From assembly GCA_963763095.1 (NCBI GenBank), contig CAVXNR010000005.1, positions 1 through 64,000 of the forward strand: 64,000 nucleotides of DNA, given 5' to 3'. The DNA is from CAVUCH01 sp963763095 (GTDB lineage Bacteria > Acidobacteriota > Vicinamibacteria > Vicinamibacterales > JAENWD01). The notes beneath the pieces were generated by a model. That model was given only the letters and a program-made list of their open reading frames with translations, was not told the origin of the DNA and ran no database searches. Positions within the stretch are counted from its first letter, which is position 1. Each line of letters begins with the position of its first letter. The position numbers were made by a program, and so were the translations under genes. Below are positions 47,453 to 57,349 of this stretch, piece after piece.

Positions 47453-47674
47453 CGTCTCTTGAAACGTGCGGCGCCGACCGAGTAAGCTGCCGCCCGTCCT
47501 CACCGTCTTCCGGGTCGCTCCCCCTCGGTCGTGGTGTGTGCTTTCCGTATGCCCACGCGTCCGACCGAGCGCCGCATTCCTCCCACGCTGACCCCGGGTG
47601 ATCTCGGCGAGTCGGTTGCTGCCGGCGACACACGCTGCCTGCTGGTGTCGTTCATCACGTCCCCGCTCGTCGTC
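47453..47674 (+). repeat. 5'-cassette repeat D, copy 2, with promoter of the DUF6603 operon
   Basis: The source-like copy of repeat D. TTGAAA (47459-47464), 18 bases, TAAGCT (47483-47488), then the same CCCCCTCGGTCG tract. Here the repeated codons run on into a full gene. A 5' leader of about 55 bases is predicted. Confidence 0.8.
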
Positions 47675-48554
47675 GAGCGCCTCAACACCTACGTCGTCTT
47701 CGTGACCGACGATGCGCTGGCCGCGCGGGACGGCGCGCTTCGAGTGGAAATTCGCGCTCGGAGACAGCGAGCCAGAGACGCAGGTCACCGATGTCGGCGA
47801 AGCGACGTACCGGCCGAAAGCCGCCGGCGAGCTCCAGATCTCGGTCCGCCTGCTCGATGATGGCGGTGCGGAGCAGGCCACCCTGGCACTGCCCCAGGAA
47901 GTCGTGGAGCCGAACGCCGAGCTCGAGGCGTTGATTACCACGGCACGCAATCAACCGGGACCGTCGGTGGGCAACCCCGAGGTCGCGCGCGAGCTGGTGA
48001 ACGATCACAACCCGTACTACCAGGCGGTCACGCTCACCACACCCGAGAACACCGATGCCTTTCGGGAGATGGTGTTCAGCATGGTGTTCGACGGCGCCCA
48101 GCAGCGGTCGGCGGCGAGACGCGCGGAACACCTCAGCCGCCTCGCGACCGCGCTGAACGGCGATGACGGCGACTTCGCCACCCTGACCGGCGAAGGCGCG
48201 GGCGTGTGCGGCGTGCGCCTGCCGCTGCTCGCCATGACGGTCGGCCGATCGGCCACCGATGCGACGCCACTCCTCGACTGGACCGAGCTGCCCGATGCGG
48301 CGCCCCGGCGAGCGGCCGCCGACGAGGGGCTTCGGGAGAAGCTCGCCGGGCTCGAGGCCGCATCGAAAGTCGATGTGTTCAACATCGCGCGGTTCCCGAA
48401 GTCGAACATCACGCATTGCGGGCGCATCCTGGAACAGCTGCGCGACCGCTACTTCCGCGGCGCGAGCTTCGAGGATGTCGTCAACGGGATGTCCGGCACA
48501 CGTGCGCACTGGATCGTCCGCCACTTCCGTGAAGGTCCGCTGGTGAGGGTGTAG
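47549..48554 (+). CDS. DUF6603-operon gene 1: unrecognised protein, frameshifted
   Basis: From ATG 47549, about 60 residues (PTLTPGDLGESVAAGDTRCL, FITSPLVVERLNTYVVFVTD). A +1 shift at about 47732 leads to ARFEWKFALGDSEPETQVTD, a beta-rich Ig-like stretch, then a helical part (NPYYQAVTLTTPENTDAFRE, FNIARFPKSNITHCGRILEQ) to the stop at 48554. Joined length is about 335 residues. No signal peptide, no known domain. It lies 6 bp before gene 2, so co-transcription is clear. Confidence 0.65.
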
Positions 48555-48560
48555 CGACCT

Positions 48561-50618
48561 ATGGGCAGGACCACGAGACGCACGCAGTCGGCGAGCCACA
48601 AGCCGGTGTCGAGCATCCAGCCGAACCAGCCGGCAGGCAAACGGGCCCAGGCGCCGCCCGCCAACGCCTTCCAGGGCAGGCCGGAGCGCGTGCCGCAGCT
48701 CGTGTACGTCGCCGACTTCAAGTCGGATGGATTCCTCGGCCAGGCCTCCGAGTACTACGCGTTCTTCGGCCTCGAGGTGAAGAAGGTCAAGTCGATTCAC
48801 GAGATGGTTGATCGATCTCGGGAAGCGGGCAAGGCGTGTTCGAGCGGCTGTGCCTGGTGAGCCACGCCCATCCGCTGGGGATGTTCCTGCCGATGTTCAC
48901 GGGCGCGGCGAAGGGCACGAACAAGGAGCTCTTCAAGGAGCTCGCCAAGAGCGACCTGGACGGACTGCTGACGATGTCATCCGTTCCAGCCGCGCAGACA
49001 AACACCTGCAGCCGTGGGGCACCAGCCCGCGAATCGACAAGGCGATGAAGGCGGTGCGCACGGCAAATGCGGCGGTGCTCAAGCCATTCGGGCTGGACAA
49101 GAGCGGCACGCCGCCCGCGGGCGACCTCTCGCAGTTCTTCTTTCATTGCTTCGACATCGTGTTCATCAAGGCGCCAGACCCCGACGTGCTCACGGTCAAG
49201 GGCGCGCCGCTGGCGGGCGCGGACCGGCAGACGCTGCTCGCATTCGTCGGCGAGATTCTGAACCAGCTGACCCGACGGCTGGAGGGCACATCAATCGGCG
49301 GGCGCAAAGTGATCACGGCAGACCTGGAGGCGCTGCGTGCTTCCGTGACGTCCATCCCGTTCGCCGACATCGGTCTGCCGCCCGGTCAGAGCTTCGACCT
49401 GGACATGGACAACACCACCCTGAACAGCTTCCCGTCCCTCAAGGCGATCGTCAAAGCCATACAGGGAGGGTTCCGGAAGCAGCTCGATGCCGCGCGCTCG
49501 AAGATGAGCGACACGACGCTGTTCGATATCCGGGGCTGCCGGGCGGCGCAGGACGACGGAGTACGTGACCTCGGTCGGTGAGTTCCTGGGAAAGCCCGGC
49601 GGAGCACGCCCGACGGTCACCGCGCCGCAGCTGTTCCAGGCCTACATGGAATTCATGTTCGACACCGTGCGCGATCGCGCGAGCATCCGCACGTGGCTCA
49701 GCAGGGAGCGGCGCCAGCATTCGCCGCAGCAGCTGCGCGAGAACCTCACCACGTGGGCGGATCTGATACGCGTGCGCCCGTTGCACACGGACTTCTGGCG
49801 CGCCCTTCTCGAAGGGCCCGCGGTTCGTTTCGCCGCAACAACCTGGCCGGCCGAGATCCCGAAGCTGTTCATCCCGACGCCTGGACTCGAGAAGCTCCCG
49901 ACGACCGACATCGGCCAGATGATCGCGGCGCTCACGAACTTCTTCAACGTGCCGAAGGCAGCGGTGCCGAACGCCGCGGCGCTGAAGACGATCAAGGCGG
50001 CCGTTCCGTCGGCGACCAGCGCCGCGCCGACGCTGCTCGCGCCGGTGAAGACGCCGATCGCCGTCGAGCGCCTGAAGCAGCTGTACGACGCCCTGAAGGC
50101 AATCAACGCGGCCGAGGGGCAGACGATCGTTCCCGAGACGCCTCCGAACCCGCTGCGCGCAGACGACATCCTGGGATTCCAGAAGGCGATTGCTCGACTA
50201 CTTCGACGCGAAGCCCCTCGCCGCGCTGAAGAAGTTCATGACTGGCCGCCGCGGAGAACCTGAAGGAAGAGCGGCGACGGTCTCTTCTACTACATGTTCT
50301 TCGCCGGGCTGCCGGGCTTCATCTTCGGGCGGCCCGGAGTCGCAGAAGAACTCGATCGTGGTGTTCACACCCTTCGCCAAGGAGATTCAGCAGTCCTGGT
50401 ACCGCTGCATCTGGGCCGATCCGCTGCCGAAGACCGGCAGGTATCTCACGACCGCGATCAAGAACAAACTGGCGCACACGATGCCAGCGCTCGTCGGCGA
50501 GGACCGCAAGTCGGTCACGTCTGTGTGCCCCCTGCCCCGCTACGGCTACTGCATCGTCACGCGTCCTTTGCCCCCCGGTGAGGTGGACGGCCCGTGCGGC
50601 GATATCTCCAACCCCTGA
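48561..50618 (+). CDS. DUF6603-operon gene 2: possible caspase-like (clan CD) protein, multiply frameshifted
   Basis: Reading across breaks at about 48825, 48978, 49558, 50192, 50244, 50275 and 50333 gives about 680 residues. Segments, in order: QLVYVADFKSDGFLGQASEY, ERLCLVSHAHPLGMFLPMF, SQFFFHCFDIVFIKAP, LFDIRGCRAAQDD then EYVTSVGEFLGKPGG, LFQAYMEFMFDTV, DYFDAKPLAALKKFM, YYMFFAGLPGFIFGRP and CPLPRYGYCIVTRPLPPGEV. The His in VSHAH and the Cys in RGC sit where caspase/CHAT/DUF4347-like proteins carry their dyad, each after a hydrophobic strand. This is an inference from pattern only. It ends 3 bp before the DUF6603 gene. Confidence 0.55.
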
Positions 50619-50620
50619 CC

Positions 50621-53600
50621 ATGGCCGAGAACGACACGGTCCAACTGCTGCTGACCGAGGCGAGCCTTGCGCTCGGCGCCTTGCGTGCGGTGAACACGCC
50701 CGCGCGCGCCGTCACGTTCCTGCGTGCGCTCGGCTACGAGCTTCCGCCCGGCGTCGTTGGTCCTGCGCTGCCACAGGTGGCGGCGTCCGCCGGTGCGCTG
50801 GCATCCGCCGCGCGTCAGCTCGCCGACGCCGAGGGAGCCGGCGCCGTTGCAGACGCCGTAACCGAGATGCTCGGCCGCGTCGAGGCGACGGTCAGCGCGA
50901 TCCGGACGCTGCACGCGGAGCTGCAGTCGGCCGGCGGATCGATTCCCCACCTCGACGAGTTCCCACGCCGCCTCACGGATTTTCTGCTCCTCGATTACCT
51001 GGAACGCCATCGTCCGCTGCTGCACGACACGCTGCACCTGCTGGGTCTCATCGAGTGCGAGCGCGAGCCCAAACCCGGAGAGTCGTCGCGCGTCGTGCGC
51101 TGGGACCGGTTCGGGAAGTTCGTGCAGGAACCGTCGCGCATTGCCGACGATGTGTACCGGTGGAACACCGAGTTCGACGCTGACGCATTCCTGGAGCGCC
51201 TGCTCAAGGTGATGCGCGGTGCGCCTCTCCCTGGCGGCCTGTATCCGCAGGCCGACGCCACGCGTGCGGCGCTCGGCAACACCGGGGACGGCGGTCAGGA
51301 GCTGCGGTTCCCGATTTTCGAGAAGGGCTTCTCGGCCGAGACGTACGGCCAGTTCGGGATCACGTTCGTGCCCGCCGACGCGGCAGGTGAGAAGAAGAAG
51401 GGCCTGGCGCTGCTCCCCTACCTGATGGGGACCTCCACGTTCGACTTCGGCGTGTGCGATCGCGGGCAGCTCGCGTTCGAGTCCACCGCCGACATCCGCG
51501 GGGTGGGGCTGGTCGTGCGCCCGCCGTTCACCATCGATCCGCTGCTGACCCTGGAAGGCGCGTTCCGCGCCGCAGTGCGCATCAGCGAGCGGCCGGACCG
51601 CGCAGAAGAAGTCGTGCTCCTGGGATCCGCGGGTGGATCGAGGCTCGCCATCCAGGGCCAGGCCATCACGTGGTTCGCGCAGAACCCGACGGGCCCGCTC
51701 GATCTGGGCTTCGAAGCGCAGCTGCAGGCCGTCCGCCTTGTGCTCGGCGGCGGCGACGGCGACGGGTTCCTGCAGAAAGTGCTGTCTGGACTCGACGTCC
51801 ACGCGGAAGCGAGCCTGACCGTCGGCATGACGCTGCTCACCGGGTTGACGATCCAGGGGAGCGGGCAGCTGGCCGTTGACGTCAGCACCCATGTGGACCT
51901 CGGACCGTTGCAGATCGACAGTCTTCGCCTGGCGATAGCCCCGGCGGACGATCAGATAGCGCTCGAAGCTGGCGCCGTGCTGCGCGTGCAGCTCGGGCCG
52001 CTCCGCGCCGTCGTCGAGAACGTCGGCGTGCGGGGCGTGGTGCGTTTCGAAGAGGGCAACCTCGGGCCCGCTGACATCGACACGTCCTTCAAGCCGCCGG
52101 TCGGCGTCGGCCTCGCCATCGACGGTGGCCTCGTCAAGGGCGGCGGGTTCCTCTCGTTCGACCCTGCGCAGGGGCGCTATGCCGGTGCACTGCAGCTCGC
52201 GGTCGGCGACTTCCTCGCGCTGAACGCGGTCGGCGTGATCACGACCCGCATGCCGGATGGATCCGCCGGCTTCTCGCTGCTGATCATGATCACCGCCGAG
52301 TTCGCGCAGGGTATTCAGCTCGGCCTCGGGTTCACGCTGCTCGGCGTCGGCGGGCTGCTCGGCCTCAATCGGACCGTGCGGCTGCAGTCGCTCATCGAGG
52401 GCGTCCGCACCGGTGCGATCGACAGCGTCATGTTCCCGCGGGACGTGCTGGCAAACGCACCGCGCATCATCAGCGACCTCGAGACGTTCTTCCCGGCGCG
52501 CGAAGGCCGCTTCCTCATCGGTCCGATGGCGAAGCTCGGGTGGGGCACGCCGGTCCTCGTCCGCATCGTGCTCGGCGTCATCGTGGAGATTCCGGGCAAC
52601 ATCTCGATCGTCGGCGCCGTACGGGTGGCGATCCCGACACCGGAGGCGCCGCTCGTCTTCCTGCAGGTCAGGTTCGCCGGCGCGCTGGAGCTCGATCGGC
52701 GGCGCCTGTTCTTCTTCGCCACCGTGTTCGAGTCGCGTATCGCGTTCGTGACGCTCGAAGGCGAGATGGGGCTCCTGCTTGCGTTCGGAGACGACGCGAA
52801 CTTCGTCGTCACGGTCGGCGGGTTCCACCCGCGGTTCGCGCCGCCACCGCTGCCGTTTCCTACGCCTGTGCGGATCGCACTCCCCCTGCTGAACTCGACG
52901 GCCGCACGCGTGAACGCGAGCTGCTACATCGCGGTGACGTCGAACACGGTGCAGTTCGGCGCGCGAGTCGAGGTGTTCTTCGGCTTCAAGTCGCTCAGCG
53001 TGCAGGGCCACGTGTCGTTCGACGCGCTGTTCCGGTTCTCGCCGTTCCACTTCACCGTCGATATCGCCGCATCGTTCTCGGTCAAGGTGTTCGGCACCGG
53101 CGTGTTCTCGGTGAAGGTGCGCGGAACGATCGATGGTCCCGCGCCATGGCACATCGAGGGACACGGGTCGATCTCGCTGCTGTTCTGGAGCATCGACGTC
53201 GACTTCTCGAAGACATGGGGCGAAGCGCGCAACGCCGTCCTGCCGCCCATCTCGGTCTTTCCCCTGGTTCTCGGCGAGCTCGGGAAGCCGGAGAGCTGGC
53301 GCGCACTGCTGCCCGCAGGCAACCGCCTGCTCGTGTCGGTTCGCACGCAACCTCAGGAGCGCGACACCATCGTGCTGCACCCGCTCGGGGCGCTCCAGAT
53401 CTCCCAGCGCTCGATCCCGCTCGGCGTCAGGGTGGACCGTGTCGGCAACCAGCGGCCTGGTGACGTGAACCGGATCACGATCGAGGCTCCGGGCGGGACC
53501 GGGCTCGTGAAGCAGGACGACGCCTTCGAGATGTTCGCGCCGGCTCAGTTCCGCGACTTCTCGGACGCCGAGCGCCTGTCGAAGCCGGCGTTCGCGCGGG

Positions 53601-54013
53601 AACGATCCGGGGTGCAGTTGTCGGCTGCGGACGGGCTGCGCTCGAGCGGGATGGTGCGCCGGAACATCCGGTACGAAGAGATCATCGTGGACACGAACTT
53701 CAAGCGGTTCGCCCGCCCGTTCAGCGGGTATGCCGGCTCTCTCTTCGACTTCTTCACGCGCGGCGCGTCGGTGGCGCGCAGCGAGCTGTCACACGCCGCC
53801 ACGGTCAAACGTCAGCCCACGAACGCGGCGTTCGCGGTGACCGGCGAGACCTTCACGGTCGCATTCGCCTCGAACAACCAGGCCGTCGCCGACGAAGCGA
53901 TCGCGTTCCCCACGGAATCGAGCGCCCGCGAGTACATGCGCCGCCGCATCGCGGACGACGTCTCGCTCGCCGACGCCCTGCACGTCATCCCGACGGTCGA
54001 AAGGGCCGCATGA
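50621..54013 (+). CDS. DUF6603 domain protein
   Basis: 1130 residues, intact. ATG 50621 is the first of the clear homology (MAENDTVQLLLTEASLALGA). The first 150 residues are helical; the rest is an unbroken series of short amphipathic beta strands with G-D turns (LTIQGSGQLAVDVSTHVDLG, LLGVGGLLGLNRTVRLQSLI, VTVGGFHPRFAPPPLPFPTP, YIAVTSNTVQFGARVEVFFG), the pattern of DUF6603, found in bacterial and fungal giant proteins of unknown role. The strand pattern suggests a long beta-sheet or beta-barrel/groove fold. No signal peptide. It overlaps the next gene by 4 bp (ATGA). Confidence 0.85.
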   Translation: MAENDTVQLLLTEASLALGALRAVNTPARAVTFLRALGYELPPGVVGPALPQVAASAGALASAARQLADAEGAGAVADAVTEMLGRVEATVSAIRTLHAELQSAGGSIPHLDEFPRRLTDFLLLDYLERHRPLLHDTLHLLGLIECEREPKPGESSRVVRWDRFGKFVQEPSRIADDVYRWNTEFDADAFLERLLKVMRGAPLPGGLYPQADATRAALGNTGDGGQELRFPIFEKGFSAETYGQFGITFVPADAAGEKKKGLALLPYLMGTSTFDFGVCDRGQLAFESTADIRGVGLVVRPPFTIDPLLTLEGAFRAAVRISERPDRAEEVVLLGSAGGSRLAIQGQAITWFAQNPTGPLDLGFEAQLQAVRLVLGGGDGDGFLQKVLSGLDVHAEASLTVGMTLLTGLTIQGSGQLAVDVSTHVDLGPLQIDSLRLAIAPADDQIALEAGAVLRVQLGPLRAVVENVGVRGVVRFEEGNLGPADIDTSFKPPVGVGLAIDGGLVKGGGFLSFDPAQGRYAGALQLAVGDFLALNAVGVITTRMPDGSAGFSLLIMITAEFAQGIQLGLGFTLLGVGGLLGLNRTVRLQSLIEGVRTGAIDSVMFPRDVLANAPRIISDLETFFPAREGRFLIGPMAKLGWGTPVLVRIVLGVIVEIPGNISIVGAVRVAIPTPEAPLVFLQVRFAGALELDRRRLFFFATVFESRIAFVTLEGEMGLLLAFGDDANFVVTVGGFHPRFAPPPLPFPTPVRIALPLLNSTAARVNASCYIAVTSNTVQFGARVEVFFGFKSLSVQGHVSFDALFRFSPFHFTVDIAASFSVKVFGTGVFSVKVRGTIDGPAPWHIEGHGSISLLFWSIDVDFSKTWGEARNAVLPPISVFPLVLGELGKPESWRALLPAGNRLLVSVRTQPQERDTIVLHPLGALQISQRSIPLGVRVDRVGNQRPGDVNRITIEAPGGTGLVKQDDAFEMFAPAQFRDFSDAERLSKPAFARERSGVQLSAADGLRSSGMVRRNIRYEEIIVDTNFKRFARPFSGYAGSLFDFFTRGASVARSELSHAATVKRQPTNAAFAVTGETFTVAFASNNQAVADEAIAFPTESSAREYMRRRIADDVSLADALHVIPTVERAA

Positions 54014-57000
54014 GCGATCTCGGCGTCTACTCGTTCCTGCCGTGGCTGCGACAGGGGCTCGCAAACCGCATTCAGAACGCCGATCTCGACGGGAGCGTGC
54101 GCGCGCGTGTGCAGGTCACGGTGCCGGTGACCGTCCGCGGGACCAAGCTGTCGGGCGGCGACGAGACCGCAACGATCACACGCCCGGTCGCGCTGTTCGG
54201 TCCCGGCGACATCATCGGCATGGACACGCGGGCGATCGTCCGCGTGGAGCCGCGGGACTGGACCACGAACTTCGAGCCCAACCACCTCGCCCACGTCGAG
54301 TTCTACGACGAGGACTTCCCGTGGCGATATACGCCTGCGGCGCCCGACGACGCGAAGGGCCGCCTGCGGCCGTGGCTGACGCTCGTGGTGCTGACGGAAG
54401 AAGAGTTCGCCGATGTGCCGCGCAGCGACGATGCGCCCCTGCCATCGATACTCGTCGCCGATCGCGGCGTGTTCCCCCGGGCAGACGAGCTGTGGGCATG
54501 GGCGCACGTGCACGTCAACCGCAGTCTCGCATCGGCGGGCGAACTGATCTCGCGTGACGCCGGCTCGGTGATTCCCAGGCTCGCGGCGGTGCTGAACGAG
54601 AACCCGGACCTCGCGTACTCGCGGCTGATGTGCCCGCGCAAGCTGGCCGAGAGCACCGCGTATCACGCGTTCCTGGTTCCCACCTTCGAGAGCGGCCGGC
54701 GTGCGGGGCTCGGTGTCGAGCCGGGCGATGTCGTTGCCACGATGTCGGCGTGGGACGCCGGGCAGCGCCCTGAGCCGCAGCGATATCCGTACTACCATCG
54801 CTGGCACTTCCGGACCGGCACGAACGGCGATTTCGAGACGCTCGTCCGGTTGCTCGTGCCGAAGCCGGTGGATCGCCGCGTCGGCACGCGCGAGGTCGAC
54901 GTGCAGTTCCCAGGGTCGACGGTGCGCGGTGTCGATCGGCCGGAGCTTGGCGGCGTCCTGAAGCTCGGGGGCGCCTTACGCCCGCCGACGCCGGTGCCGC
55001 CACCTCCGCCGGACATATACGAGACCTGGGACGATCCGATGCCGCGCCCGCTGCAGGAGGATCTCGCGCGTCTGCTCAACCTGCCCGACGACTACAAACG
55101 TGCGGGCGATCCGGACCCGATGCTGGCGCCGCCCTTGTACGGACGCTGGCACGCCTTGACCGACCGCGTGCTCACCGCTGCTGACGGATCGCGGCTGCCG
55201 CACCCATCCAATTGGGTCCATCGCCTCAACCTGGATCCGCGGTTCCGCATCGCTGCCGGGTTCGGCACGCGGGTCGTCCAGGATCAGCAGGAGCCGCTGA
55301 TGGACGCAGCCTGGTCGCAGGTCGGGCAGCTGCTCGAGGCGCAGCGGCGGGTTCGGCTCGGCCAGATGGGCGTCCGGGTCAGCCAGGTCTGGTACGCGCG
55401 GCACATCGTCCCGCTGCTCGCGCGCGATCAGCAGAAGGGGCTGATGATCGTCGCGCCACTCCAGAAACGCATTGTCGCCAACGGGGTCACTGTGCAGCAC
55501 GCGCTGCGTACCAGCCTCGTGCAACCCACGATGACCTCCACGGTTCTGCGGCGGCTGATTCGTCCACGCGGACGCGTGGTGCGGCAGCTGGGGTTCTCGG
55601 AAGAGCACCGGCGTTCGGCGCTCATGGCACGCGTCAACGCGCGCGAGGTCAGCGCCGCTCCTCCGCCCGCACCGCCGGCAGGAGCGATCACTGCAGAAGC
55701 CGCGGGAGCCACCATCACGGGAGGTGGAGCCGGAGGTGGGGGTGGGGGTGGGGGAACGCCGACGTTTCACGGCCCGATCGTGGACGCTACGACGGTGTTT
55801 CAGCCGACCGAGTTCCAGCCAATCACCCCGGAGCCGGAGCCGCACCGGCCGACGACGCACGGTCCGGGGATTCCCGGCCGCATCGGTCACGACCTGACCA
55901 TCGAGCGAGGCCCGGGCGAGTCGGAGCCCCGTGATACGCCCGTAAGACCGCTGCGACGGTTGCCGGACGTCGTGAAGCTCACGGACGTGTCGGTCGAGAT
56001 GGTCACCTCGCTGCCGGGTGTGGCCAATTTCGTCATCATGCAACCCGGTGCGGTCTTCACACCGGCAGCTGGAGTCGACAGCGTCGAGGCCGTTCGATTC
56101 AAGGCGGCGCTCAGCGACACGTTCAATCTGGTGCAGGCGAGCACGCAAGCGGCGGCGCCGCCGCCGCGCACCACGATGGACTTCGGCGCGGTGGCCAGCC
56201 GCGACGGCGACTGCGCTGGATCCAGCGCGGACCATCCCACGCCGTGTGTTGGCGGGCATCTTCGTCCCGCCGCGCATCCAGGAGGAGATCGGGGAGGGCT
56301 TCGTCGAGCCGATGGCGTATCCGGTGATCGACGCTCCGATGTACGAGCCGCTCAAGAACCTGTCCTCCGAGTTGTTCCTGCCGAACATCAACCTGATCGA
56401 GCCGAACAGCGTCACCCTGCTCGAGACCAACCAGCCGTTCATCGAATCGTACATGGTCGGTCTCAACCACGAGTTCGCGCGCGAGCTGCTGTGGCGCGAG
56501 TACCCGACCGACCAGCGCGGCTCGACGTTCCGGCAGTTCTGGGACGTGCGGAGCTTCTATGCGCCCGATGCGGATGCCGAGGCGCTCAGGGAAAAGCTGC
56601 GCGACATCCGTCCGCTGCACCGATGGACGCGGGAGTCCGCACTCGGCGACCACGACAACCGCGAGGAAGGGACGGCGAAGGAGGACGAGCTGGTGCTCGT
56701 CATCCGAGGTGAGCTGTTGAAGCGGTACCCGACGGCGGTCATCTACGCGCACCGTGCCTGCTGGCAGCGCATGGACGATGGCACCGCCGCCGATCGGGCG
56801 AAGGACCCCTGCTCCCGGAGCGGCGCCATCGACAATTCGAAGGAGCGGCGTCTTGCGCCGCTGACGGCGGAGGAGCAGGGTGCGCCGCCGAGGAGCAAGG
56901 TGCTGACTCCCCTCTTCGAGGCCAGGATCGATCCGGACATCTACTTCCTGGGGTTCGACCTGACGGCGGTGAAGGCGCGCGGAGGCTCAGGGGAGCACCC

Positions 57001-57340
57001 AGACGACGACCCGGGCTGGTTCTTCGTCATCAAGGAACGACCAGGTGAACCGCGATTCGGCCTCGACGCGGAAGCGCAGGCGGCAATGAGTGTCTGGAAC
57101 GATCTCTCGTGGGCAGCCGTCCAACCCGGTCCGGCCGGCAGCCATATCGAAATCGCGTCGGCGCCAGCGGCGTTTCCGCTGGTCACCCCCGGAACAGAAG
57201 ACGACGAGAAGACCACGCAGCATCAGGACGACCGGCAGGTCGCGTGGAGCCGGGACATGAGCTCCGCCGAGCTCGCGTACATCCTGTTTCAGGCGCCCGT
57301 GCTCGTCGCCGTGCACGCGAGCGAGATGCTGCCGAAGTGA
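54010..57340 (+). CDS. DUF6603-operon gene 4: large unrecognised protein, frameshifted
   Basis: ATG 54010 overlaps the DUF6603 stop. Frame 1 runs about 730 residues: YSFLPWLRQGLANRI, RYPYYHRWHFRTGTNGDFET, LYGRWHALTDRVL, a Pro/Gly linker (PPPAPPAG ... GGGAGGGGGGGG) and VANFVIMQPGAVFTPAAG. At about 56200 a +1 shift leads to FVPPRIQEEIGEGFVEPMAY, LPNINLIEPNSVTLLETNQP, FIESYMVGLNHEFARELLWR and DPGWFFVIKERPGEPRFGLD, ending at 57340. Joined about 1110 residues. Similar proteins of this shape occur beside DUF6603 genes elsewhere as far as I recall, but none is named. No membrane segment. Confidence 0.7.
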
Positions 57341-57349
57341 GGAAATCGC

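Noticed and set aside
50546..53380. A 944-codon open frame on the minus strand
   Set aside because: It is antisense to the DUF6603 gene, has no domain, and its His/Arg/Gln-rich composition is what the complement of a GC-rich coding frame gives. The same holds for the long frames at 38377-40383 (+), 30328-31605 (+) and 54976-56466 (-).
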